Positions 1 to 6,117 of a DNA stretch of 6,117 nt are shown here, piece by piece (within the stretch, counting starts at the first letter, position 1; the number at the start of each line of letters is the position of its first letter). The notes beneath the pieces are model-generated. The model was not told the DNA's origin. It saw only the letters and a list, made by a program, of their open reading frames with translations, and searched no databases. The stretch covers positions 1 through 6,117 of the forward strand of contig JAUNHF010000115.1 in the NCBI GenBank assembly GCA_030524065.1, written 5' to 3'. Origin of the DNA: Deinococcus sp. Its GTDB lineage: Bacteria; Deinococcota; Deinococci; Deinococcales; Deinococcaceae. The position numbers and the translations under genes are program-made.

Positions 1-95
1 AGCAGTACGCCGAGGCCGACGAACTGCGTGACACCCTGACCAAAGCGGGCATCACCGTCGAGGACACCAAGGACGGGCCGCGCTGGAAGCGCTGA
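1..95 (+). CDS. cysS: Cysteinyl-tRNA synthetase, C-terminal end (partial, 5' end outside window)
   Basis: The reading frame enters the window open (first full codon at 3) and stops at TGA 93-95, giving 30 visible residues. They read as an amphipathic helix with ADELRDTL, then [15 protein letters not shown]. In class I cysteinyl-tRNA synthetases the extreme C-terminus is typically a helix of the ADxLRDxL type followed by GIxVEDTxxGxRW, and the match here is close. The enzyme charges tRNA-Cys with cysteine in the cytoplasm. The catalytic HIGH and KMSKS motifs would lie upstream, so the call rests only on this tail signature. The gene converges on the DUF255 gene with 37 bases between the stops and a GC-rich hairpin in the gap. 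Confidence 0.85.
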   Translation, partial: QYAEADELRDTLTKAGITVEDTKDGPRWKR

Positions 96-132
96 GGGAG
101 GGAGCCGCAGGGCCATCCCGGCCCTCCACCCA
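96..132. terminator. Possible bidirectional terminator hairpin between convergent genes
   Basis: The 37-base gap between the two stops holds a perfect 6-bp stem, AGGGCC (109-114) and GGCCCT (120-125), around a 5-base loop. A competing outer stem can form between GGAGGG (97-102) and CCCTCC (122-127). Neither strand has a U-tract after the stem, so this is not a classical intrinsic terminator. Its position between two converging genes makes a role in 3'-end formation plausible. The minus strand here also carries four G-tracts, one separated by an 8-base loop, just outside the usual G-quadruplex limit. Confidence 0.45.
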
Positions 133-2175
<2,043 letters not shown>

Positions 2176-2181
2176 GCGGGC

Positions 2182-2187
2182 AGCATA
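2182..2187 (-). promoter_or_regulatory. -10 box of the DUF255 gene, leaderless start
   Basis: Read on the minus strand, TATGCT stands six bases before the ATG at 2175, so transcription should begin at or next to the A of the start codon. No Shine-Dalgarno sequence is present. No -35 hexamer is recognisable; the place where it would lie is a C-rich tract on this strand, which is the complement of the G-quadruplex motif at 2188-2212. Confidence 0.6.
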
Positions 2188-2212
2188 GGGGAGATGCGGG
2201 CGGGGAAATGGG
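2188..2212 (+). promoter_or_regulatory. G-quadruplex motif in the DUF255 promoter
   Basis: Four G-tracts occur in 25 bases on the plus strand: GGGG (2188-2191), GGG (2198-2200), GGGG (2202-2205) and GGG (2210-2212), with loops of 6, 1 and 4 bases. This satisfies the standard rule of at least three G per tract with loops of 1-7. The motif begins at the base next to the -10 box and reaches about position -37 from the predicted start of the DUF255 transcript, on the template strand for that gene. G-quadruplexes in Deinococcus regulatory regions have been discussed in the literature; function at this site is inference. Confidence 0.6.
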
Positions 2213-2292
2213 TTCAGAAAAAGGGGCAGAGACGGTTCACCTTTACGCCAGGGGTACGCCATTTGGCAGAAGCGAACTGCTGCGGCTCTGTC

Positions 2293-2298
2293 TACACT
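2293..2298 (+). promoter_or_regulatory. -10 box of the interrupted GNAT-like gene
   Basis: TACACT lies eight bases before the ATG at 2307, which would give a leaderless or near-leaderless transcript. The intervening bases (CCTGAGAC) are not a usable Shine-Dalgarno at that distance. I see no clear -35 hexamer. The box faces away from the DUF255 promoter in the same 131-base divergent gap. Confidence 0.5.
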
Positions 2299-2306
2299 CC
2301 TGAGAC

Positions 2307-2795
2307 ATGACCGCCATCACTCAGCTTTCCGCGCAGGAACTGCCGGCTTATTTTGCCGCGCAGCAACGCTTTTATGGAGTGGTGGACCCAGACGGGCGGG
2401 CGGCGGCCATCCTGCGTCCCTTTAGTCCAGCCGAGCGGGAAGACCTGGCGGGCGAATTTCTGGTGATGCGTGACAGCGCTGGCGAGATTGTGGCTGGGTT
2501 GGGTGTATAGGACGGCAGATACGTGCAGGGCTTTTATGCCACTGGGCCGGACCAGTGGGGGCCGCTGCTGCGGGCACTCCGGGCGCGGCGGCCTGAGCCA
2601 CTGCGGGTCTATCTGGACGCCCATCCTCAGAAAGTCAGGGAGCAGCTCTCGGCAGCACTGGAAGGAGCGGTCCTGATAGACCATGAGCAGGACTCGGTGC
2701 TTCAGATTACGGCAGCGGGGGCCGAGGCGCCCGCCCTCCAGGCCCAGGGCTACGCGGTCAGCGCACAGGAGGTGTACTACGACGCACTGCCCTGA
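2307..2795 (+). pseudogene. GNAT-like acetyltransferase gene interrupted by an in-frame TAG
   Basis: The frame runs from ATG 2307 to TAG 2508-2510 (67 residues), and the same frame is then open from GAC 2511 to TGA 2793-2795. Reading through gives a 162-codon product. The text across the stop reads AGLGV-stop-DGRYVQGFY, where a tyrosine (TAC/TAT) or tryptophan (TGG) codon differs from TAG by one base. The first half contains FLVMRDSAGEIV, much like YLVRDSAGKLV in the GNAT enzyme immediately downstream. The end, LQAQGYAVSAQEVYYDAL, looks like the closing strands of a GNAT fold, but no clear acetyl-CoA loop (R/QxxGxG/A) is visible, so family membership is tentative. The promoter-like box is intact. 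A GTG at 2523 could restart translation, but it lacks a ribosome site. A recent nonsense mutation, a sequencing error, or two separate small proteins are the options; I favour the first two. Confidence 0.65.
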
Positions 2796-2824
2796 CTGGA
2801 AAAGTCCCAAATGCAGGGCAGTGC

Positions 2825-2830
2825 CATACT
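2825..2830 (+). promoter_or_regulatory. -10 box of the RimJ/RimL-type acetyltransferase gene
   Basis: CATACT stands six bases before the ATG at 2837. It differs from the consensus TATACT only at the first base, and the spacing equals that at the DUF255 and hpt starts. No Shine-Dalgarno precedes the ATG. The 41-base gap after the preceding gene holds no recognisable terminator or -35 box. Confidence 0.5.
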
Positions 2831-2836
2831 GCGCCC

Positions 2837-3337
2837 ATGTTCCTCAGCGTTCAGCCCCTCGCTGCTGCCGACGAAGCCGACCTGCTCGCCTTTGAGCGGG
2901 AGAACCGCGCCTTTTTCGCCCGCATCATCGGTGACCGGGGTGACGCTTTTTTTGCCGAATTCTCGCAGCGTCACCGTGCCCTGCTGGCTGAACTGAGGCG
3001 CGGCGAAACGCGGCCCTATCTGGTACGCGACAGCGCCGGTAAGCTGGTCGGCCGGGTCAACTTTACGCAGATTCGGGATGGCCGGGCTGCCCTGGGCTAC
3101 CGCTTTGCCGAGGAGGTGCGTGGGCGCGGCTACGCTACGCAGGCCGCTTTGCAGGCTCTGGCTTTGGCCCGTGCGGCAGGTCTCCGGGAGGTAGAAGCCG
3201 TCGCCGCGCTGGACAACCCCGCATCGGCGCGGGTGCTGGCAAAGGTGGGATTTCAGGCCGTGCCGGGCGGTCTGGAGGAAGTAGAGCGGGGCGGGCAGGT
3301 GGTCAAGGTGCAGCGGTTTCACTTGCCGCTGACCTGA
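2837..3337 (+). CDS. GNAT family N-acetyltransferase, RimJ/RimL type
   Basis: This complete 166-residue protein transfers an acetyl group from acetyl-CoA to an amine; the substrate is not predictable here. Family members acetylate ribosomal protein N-termini, aminoglycosides or small metabolites. The acetyl-CoA loop of motif A is RGRGYA (95-100) within EEVRGRGYATQAALQAL. Motif B follows as DNPASARVLAKVGF (126-139), the usual Asn/Ser-containing turn of the RimJ/RimL (Acetyltransf_3) group. Strands YLVRDSAGKLVGRVNF (61-76) and AALGYRF (84-90) precede motif A in the expected order. Length is normal. The ATG at 2837 fits the -10 box at six bases and the start of the fold. It follows the interrupted GNAT-like gene by 41 bases and precedes purM by 44 bases, each with its own promoter-like box, so it need not be in an operon. 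Confidence 0.9.
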   Translation: MFLSVQPLAAADEADLLAFERENRAFFARIIGDRGDAFFAEFSQRHRALLAELRRGETRPYLVRDSAGKLVGRVNFTQIRDGRAALGYRFAEEVRGRGYATQAALQALALARAAGLREVEAVAALDNPASARVLAKVGFQAVPGGLEEVERGGQVVKVQRFHLPLT

Positions 3338-3367
3338 AAGGGTATCCAACAGCTTTATTCATCCCTG

Positions 3368-3373
3368 TATGCT
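3368..3373 (+). promoter_or_regulatory. -10 box of purM
   Basis: TATGCT lies eight bases before the ATG at 3382, within a locally AT-richer stretch (about 3338-3375) that stands out from the surroundings. The hexamer is identical to the one at the DUF255 start. The intervening GTAGGCCA holds no good Shine-Dalgarno. A weak -35 candidate (CCAACA, 3346-3351) lies 16 bases upstream. No purine riboswitch or PurR-like operator could be recognised in this 44-base gap. Confidence 0.55.
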
Positions 3374-3381
3374 GTAGGCCA

Positions 3382-4428
3382 ATGGATGCCAGAGACGAGC
3401 AGAAAAGCGCTTACGCCCGCGCCGGAGTAGATATTGATGCCGGCCACCGCGCCGTGGAACTGATGAAGGGTGCGGTGGCGCGCACGCACACGCCCGCCGT
3501 GCTGGGCGGCATCGGCGGCTTTGGGGGGCTGTTCAGCCTGAGTGGGCTGAAAGATATGCAGGACCCCGTGCTGGTGGCCTCGACCGATGGCGTGGGCACC
3601 AAGACCAAGGTGGCGGTGCGGACTGGGCGCTTCGGCGGCCTGGGCCAGGACATCGTCAACCACTGCGTGAACGACATCCTGGTGCAGGGGGCGCGCCCGC
3701 TGATTTTTCTGGACTACGTGGCAATGGGCCGCCTCTTGCCCGAGCGGGTGGCCGAGGTCGTGACCGGTGCGGCCCAGGCCTGTGAAGCGCTCGGGGTGGC
3801 CCTGCTGGGCGGAGAGACGGCTGAGATGCCCGGCGTCTACGTGGAAGGCGAGCTGGACATCGTGGGCACCATTGTGGGCGCAGTGGACCGGCCCCGGCTG
3901 ATTGACGGGCAGCGCATTGAGGTGGGGGACGCGGTGATTGCGCTGCCCAGCAGTGGTCTGCACACCAACGGCTACTCGCTGGCCCGCATGGCGCTGGACG
4001 ACCTGGACTGGACCGAAGCCCGCGCCGACCTGAACGGTGAGCGCCTGCAAGACCTGTTGACCGTGCCCCACCGGGCCTACCTGGGCGCGTTTGACGCGTT
4101 GCAAGCAGCGGGTGTGGACATTCGCGGCATGGGCCACATCACGGGCGGCGGCCTGGTGGACAACCCGCCCCGCGTGTTTCCGCAGGGCACCGGGATGCAG
4201 GTGGACCTGAGCAGCTGGACGGTGCCGCCCGTCTTTGAACTGATTGTGGAGCGCTCAAGGGTGGAGCGCCGCGAAGCATTCCGGGCGCTGAACATGGGCG
4301 TGGGCTTCCTGTTTATCGTGCCGGCAACGCAGCGCGAAGAGGCGCTGGCGGCGCTGAGCGCGGCCGGCGAGCAGCCCTGGGTCATTGGAGAAATGGTGAA
4401 GGGACAGGGCGTGACCCTTGGAGAATAA
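3382..4428 (+). CDS. purM: Phosphoribosylformylglycinamidine cyclo-ligase (AIR synthetase)
   Basis: PurM closes the imidazole ring in de novo purine synthesis, converting FGAM plus ATP to AIR, ADP and phosphate in the cytosol. The 348 residues match the family's usual length (about 345). The signatures appear in order: YARAGVDIDAG (11-21), STDGVGTKTKVA (67-78), HCVNDILVQGARPLIFLDY (94-112), LLGGETAEMPGVY (141-153), LPSSGLHTNGYSL (188-200), MGHITGGGLVDN (250-261) and NMGVGF (304-309). These cover the ATP-binding glycine-rich and acidic segments of the PurM/PurL superfamily. The ATG at 3382 follows a -10 box by eight bases, and the conserved region begins ten residues later, so no other start fits. 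The last 11 bases overlap the histidine phosphatase gene, implying coupled translation. Confidence 0.97.
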   Translation: MDARDEQKSAYARAGVDIDAGHRAVELMKGAVARTHTPAVLGGIGGFGGLFSLSGLKDMQDPVLVASTDGVGTKTKVAVRTGRFGGLGQDIVNHCVNDILVQGARPLIFLDYVAMGRLLPERVAEVVTGAAQACEALGVALLGGETAEMPGVYVEGELDIVGTIVGAVDRPRLIDGQRIEVGDAVIALPSSGLHTNGYSLARMALDDLDWTEARADLNGERLQDLLTVPHRAYLGAFDALQAAGVDIRGMGHITGGGLVDNPPRVFPQGTGMQVDLSSWTVPPVFELIVERSRVERREAFRALNMGVGFLFIVPATQREEALAALSAAGEQPWVIGEMVKGQGVTLGE

Positions 4429-5149
4429 GCTGCCCGCCGCTGCGCGTGCGCCGTTTGGCTTTCAGCTTCCGTCGGGGGACACGGCAGCTGAGTTCTGGGT
4501 GGTGCGCCACGCAGAAAGCAGCTGGAACGCTTCGGGCCGTTATCAGGGCCAGACCGACGTGCCGCTGAGCCCGCTGGGCGAGCAGCAAGTGGCGGCGCTG
4601 GCTGGGCGCCTGGCAGGCCGGCACTTTGCGGCAGTGTATTCCAGCGATCTGGAGCGGGCCCGGCTGACCGCCGAGGGCCTGGCGGCGGCGCTGGACGGCT
4701 CACCGGCCGTGCAGCTGGAACCGGAACTGCGTGAAATTGGCGTGGGCGAGCTGGCGGGACTGACCTCTGAAGAAATCGCGCAGCGTTTTCCCGAGTACCT
4801 GGCCGCCCTACACCGGGACCCCTGGCACACCTGCCGTCCCGGCGGCGAGAGCATGCGCGACCTGTTTGTGCGCAGCCGCCGGGTGTTCGATGCCCTGCGC
4901 GAGAAGCACGCTGGCGAGCGGGTGCTGGTCGTGACCCACGGCGGCTTGGTGCGGGTGGCGGTGGGGATGGCACTGGGTGAGGACACCGGTCAGCGGGTCT
5001 GGTCGCGGCTATCGGTCGCCAACGCCTCGGTGACCCGCGTGCTGCTGGGCGCGGATCACGGCACCCTGCTGGGCTTCAACGACGATGCCCACCTGGACGG
5101 CCTGCTGCCAATCCGCAGGGGCCGTGGCCCAGCTGGCCCTGTAACCTGA
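4418..5149 (+). CDS. Histidine phosphatase (phosphoglycerate mutase-like) family protein
   Basis: This 243-residue protein carries the full branch-2-like catalytic set: RHAES (R30, H31 as the phospho-acceptor), the YQGQTDVPLSPLG segment (42-54), SSDLERA with R80, E106 in REIGVGELAG as the probable proton donor, PGGES (141-145) and VVTHGG with H174. RHA replaces the more common RHG, an accepted variant. The family includes phosphoglycerate mutases, alpha-ribazole phosphatase and broad-specificity phosphatases; the short length argues against a true dPGM, but the substrate is unknown. The start is the soft spot: TTG at 4418 overlaps purM by 11 bases. GGAG at 4420-4423 could also serve a CTG at 4430. 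No in-frame ATG exists upstream of the RHA motif, and the next in-frame GTG (about 4499) would leave almost nothing before it. Translation is probably coupled to purM. Confidence 0.9.
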   Translation: MENKLPAAARAPFGFQLPSGDTAAEFWVVRHAESSWNASGRYQGQTDVPLSPLGEQQVAALAGRLAGRHFAAVYSSDLERARLTAEGLAAALDGSPAVQLEPELREIGVGELAGLTSEEIAQRFPEYLAALHRDPWHTCRPGGESMRDLFVRSRRVFDALREKHAGERVLVVTHGGLVRVAVGMALGEDTGQRVWSRLSVANASVTRVLLGADHGTLLGFNDDAHLDGLLPIRRGRGPAGPVT

Positions 5150-5153
5150 GGCT

Positions 5154-5179
5154 GTCCCGCCTACGCAGAGTGGCGGGGC
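5154..5179 (+). terminator. Hairpin after the purM-phosphatase operon
   Basis: Five bases after the phosphatase stop, GTCCCGCC (5154-5161) pairs with GGCGGGGC (5172-5179) around a 10-base loop. That is an 8-bp stem with one G-U pair. The bases that follow, TGCTTTGC, give only a short T-run. The position at the 3' end of the plus-strand operon supports a terminator role; the poor U-tract lowers confidence. Confidence 0.5.
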
Positions 5180-5226
5180 TGCTTTGCGGCTACGCAAGTC
5201 AAGGTGAGACGTGCTGCGCGGTGTAA

Positions 5227-5248
5227 GGGCACAGGGAGCGCAGTGCCC
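5227..5248 (-). terminator. Hairpin downstream of hpt
   Basis: GGGCAC (5227-5232) and GTGCCC (5243-5248) form a perfect 6-bp stem with a 10-base loop. It starts 14 bases beyond the hpt stop in the minus-strand direction. On that strand the stem is followed by TTACAC, a weak U-tract. With the hairpin at 5154-5179, it leaves each converging transcript with its own candidate terminator. Confidence 0.4.
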
Positions 5249-5262
5249 AGTGACTACTCGGC

Positions 5263-5805
5263 TTACTCGTCGCCGGCCGGTTCTTCTGAGGTGATAAAAG
5301 GCAGGTTGCGGTCCAGCTGGGCGCGGTCCAGGCCAAAGCCATACACGTAGGCGTTGGGAATGGTAAAGCCCAGGTAGTCGATGGTGATTTCGGCCTTGCG
5401 GCGCGACGGTTTGGACAGCAGCGAGGCGATGCGCAGCGACGAGGGGTGGCGCCCATCAAGGTAGTTCATCAGGTATTTGAGGGTCAGCCCCGTGTCCACG
5501 ATGTCTTCTACCACGATCACGTCGCGGTCCTTGATCGGGAACTGTAGGTCCTTGACCAGCTTGACTTCGCCGGTGGATTCCTGGGCGTTGCCGTACGAGC
5601 TGGCCTGCAAAAAGTCCACCGTGACCGGCATCTGGATGGCGCGGACCAGATCGGCAAAAAAGGGAAATGCGCCGTTAAGCACGCAGATCAGGTGCGGCAC
5701 GCGGCCCGCGTGATCGGCTTCGATCTTGCGGGCCAGTTCCTGAATGCGGGCCTGAATTTCTTCGGCGGTGATTTGAACGGGACCTTGCCCCGGTTGATGA
5801 GTCAT
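5263..5805 (-). CDS. hpt: Hypoxanthine phosphoribosyltransferase
   Basis: The enzyme joins hypoxanthine (often also guanine) to PRPP to give IMP or GMP and pyrophosphate in purine salvage. The 180 residues are normal for bacterial Hpt. Motifs in order: VLNGAFPFFADLVR (42-55), the PRPP-side loop segment FLQASSYG (65-72), the PRPP-binding motif VVEDIVDTGLTL (98-109) with acidic E100, D101 and catalytic-base candidate D104, KPSRRK (132-137) with the purine-contacting lysine, and YVYGFGLD (153-160) followed by R166 near the pyrophosphate site. These distinguish it from xanthine-guanine and adenine phosphoribosyltransferases. The ATG at 5805 is six bases after a TAATCT box. It converges on the purM operon, and an inverted repeat overlies its promoter. 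Guanine versus hypoxanthine preference cannot be read from the sequence. Confidence 0.95.
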   Translation of the reverse strand: MTHQPGQGPVQITAEEIQARIQELARKIEADHAGRVPHLICVLNGAFPFFADLVRAIQMPVTVDFLQASSYGNAQESTGEVKLVKDLQFPIKDRDVIVVEDIVDTGLTLKYLMNYLDGRHPSSLRIASLLSKPSRRKAEITIDYLGFTIPNAYVYGFGLDRAQLDRNLPFITSEEPAGDE

Positions 5806-5811
5806 GGCGAT

Positions 5812-5817
5812 AGATTA
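5812..5817 (-). promoter_or_regulatory. -10 box of hpt, leaderless start
   Basis: On the minus strand TAATCT lies six bases before the hpt ATG at 5805, the same geometry as at the DUF255 and acetyltransferase starts. There is no Shine-Dalgarno. No good -35 hexamer is seen; that region is occupied by an inverted repeat. Confidence 0.55.
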
Positions 5818-5820
5818 ACA

Positions 5821-5844
5821 TCCTGTCAGCTTTGGTAGACAGGA
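5821..5844. promoter_or_regulatory. Inverted repeat over the hpt promoter, possible operator
   Basis: TCCTGTC (5821-5827) and GACAGGA (5838-5844) are perfect 7-base arms separated by 10 bases. Relative to the predicted leaderless start of hpt the dyad spans about -16 to -39, the spacer and -35 region, where a bound repressor would block RNA polymerase. The arm-to-arm spacing suits a dimeric DNA-binding protein contacting successive major grooves. The alternative is a hairpin terminating the winged-helix gene transcribed from the right. It does not match the Deinococcus radiation/desiccation response palindrome (TTATGTCATTGACATAA). Confidence 0.4.
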
Positions 5845-5861
5845 ACCGCGCAGGAACACCG

Positions 5862-5888
5862 CTGCTCGGCCTGCTTCGCCTGCTCGCT
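5862..5888. repeat. Three imperfect 9-bp tandem repeats
   Basis: The units CTGCTCGGC, CTGCTTCGC and CTGCTCGCT follow one another directly and end at the base before the winged-helix gene's stop codon. Each later unit differs from the first by two bases. They lie in the non-coding 3' side of that gene. This may be a remnant of slippage or chance in GC-rich DNA; no function is apparent. Confidence 0.4.
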
Positions 5889-6117
5889 CTACTCTCCGCG
5901 CTCCGGTAGGCGGTAAGCGGAGCTGCGCCCTGCGCCCGTGCGCTCCAGGTGGCCGCTCTCCACCAGGCCGCGCAGCACCCGCCAGGCCTGCGGCTGGGTC
6001 AGGCCACAGGCTCCCCGCAGGTCGGCGTTGCAAACAGTGCCCTTCTCGCGCGCCAGTGCCAGTGCAATAGCGCGAATTTCATCGCGGCTGGGCCCGTGCA
6101 GATGGGCCGCGTCGGCC
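5889..6117 (-). CDS. Winged-helix DNA-binding domain protein, C-terminal part (start outside window)
   Basis: The minus-strand frame is open from the window edge to TAG at 5889-5891, giving 75 residues with no in-window start. The order fits a winged helix: helix [14 protein letters not shown], then the helix-turn-helix [23 protein letters not shown], then a wing [18 protein letters not shown]. The pattern of a recognition helix followed by L-x-x-L-x-x-x-G-x-L-x-x-x-G is typical of MarR/ArsR-like regulators. It is also typical of the C-terminal wHTH of AlbA_2/AAA-4 type putative DNA-binding ATPases. The missing N-terminus prevents a choice. Two cysteines ([11 protein letters not shown]) flank the first HTH helix; a redox or metal role is speculative. 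The gene lies 83 bases upstream of hpt in the same direction, so it could regulate or be co-transcribed with hpt. Codon use resembles the neighbours. Confidence 0.75.
   Translation of the reverse strand, partial: ADAAHLHGPSRDEIRAIALALAREKGTVCNADLRGACGLTQPQAWRVLRGLVESGHLERTGAGRSSAYRLPERGE

Noticed and set aside
2292..2810. 172-codon minus-strand frame over the interrupted GNAT-like gene, which might be the true gene there
   Set aside because: Its composition shows no domain. The plus-strand frame has a promoter-like box, similarity to the adjacent GNAT protein and GC-rich third positions, so the plus strand is the better coding strand despite its stop.
3338..3381. Purine riboswitch or PurR-type operator upstream of purM
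   Set aside because: The gap is only 44 bases and the promoter appears leaderless, leaving no room for a riboswitch. No dyad was recognised.
3355..4137. 260-codon minus-strand open frame over purM
   Set aside because: It is the complement of a fully conserved purM. The product is rich in His, Gln and Ala with no motif, and it lacks a plausible promoter or start site.
4077..4973. 298-codon minus-strand open frame across the purM-phosphatase junction
   Set aside because: It is an Arg/Pro/Ala-rich translation typical of a shadow frame in GC-rich DNA, and it covers two real genes on the other strand.
5821..5844. Dyad upstream of hpt as a radiation/desiccation response motif (RDRM)
   Set aside because: The known Deinococcus motif is a 17-bp palindrome, TTATGTCATTGACATAA. 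The arms here are TCCTGTC/GACAGGA with a 10-base gap and do not match.
5815..6033. 72-codon minus-strand frame next to hpt
   Set aside because: It overlaps the winged-helix frame on the same strand. That frame has clear HTH structure, while this one is Arg/Pro/Gly-rich with no domain and runs over the promoter dyad.

Overview
The window is a GC-rich bacterial chromosome segment that most resembles the genus Deinococcus. The evidence is the high GC content, the GC-biased third codon positions, and a recurring start-site layout. In that layout a TANNNT-type -10 box sits only 6-8 bases before the ATG and there is no convincing Shine-Dalgarno sequence, which matches the leaderless mRNAs reported as common in Deinococcus. 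The species cannot be fixed from the sequence alone. Most of the window is ordinary housekeeping chromosome. I see no mobile element, CRISPR array, rRNA/tRNA gene, or defence or secretion cassette.

Layout, left to right: (1) the last 30 codons of cysteinyl-tRNA synthetase (cysS, +). (2) Convergent with it, a complete 680-residue thioredoxin-domain DUF255 protein of the YyaL/SPATA20 family (-). Its promoter spacer is occupied by a strict four-tract G-quadruplex motif. (3) Divergent from that, a short GNAT-like gene (+) broken by an in-frame TAG at 2508-2510. (4) An intact RimJ/RimL-type GNAT acetyltransferase (+). (5) purM (+), the fifth step of de novo purine synthesis. (6) A histidine phosphatase (+) that overlaps the end of purM by 11 bases and probably starts at TTG. 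(7) A 113-base convergent gap with two hairpins. (8) hpt (-), hypoxanthine phosphoribosyltransferase of purine salvage, with a 7+7 bp inverted repeat over its promoter. (9) The C-terminal 75 codons of a winged-helix protein (-), cut by the window edge.

Functional picture: purM (de novo) and hpt (salvage) both lead to IMP, and they flank a phosphatase of unknown substrate that is translationally coupled to purM. Neither GNAT gene has an assignable substrate, and the DUF255 protein is a conserved protein of poorly defined function. All gaps are shorter than 150 bases. The points most worth a second look are the nonsense-interrupted GNAT-like gene, the G-quadruplex inside the DUF255 promoter, the uniform leaderless promoters, and the dyad upstream of hpt.
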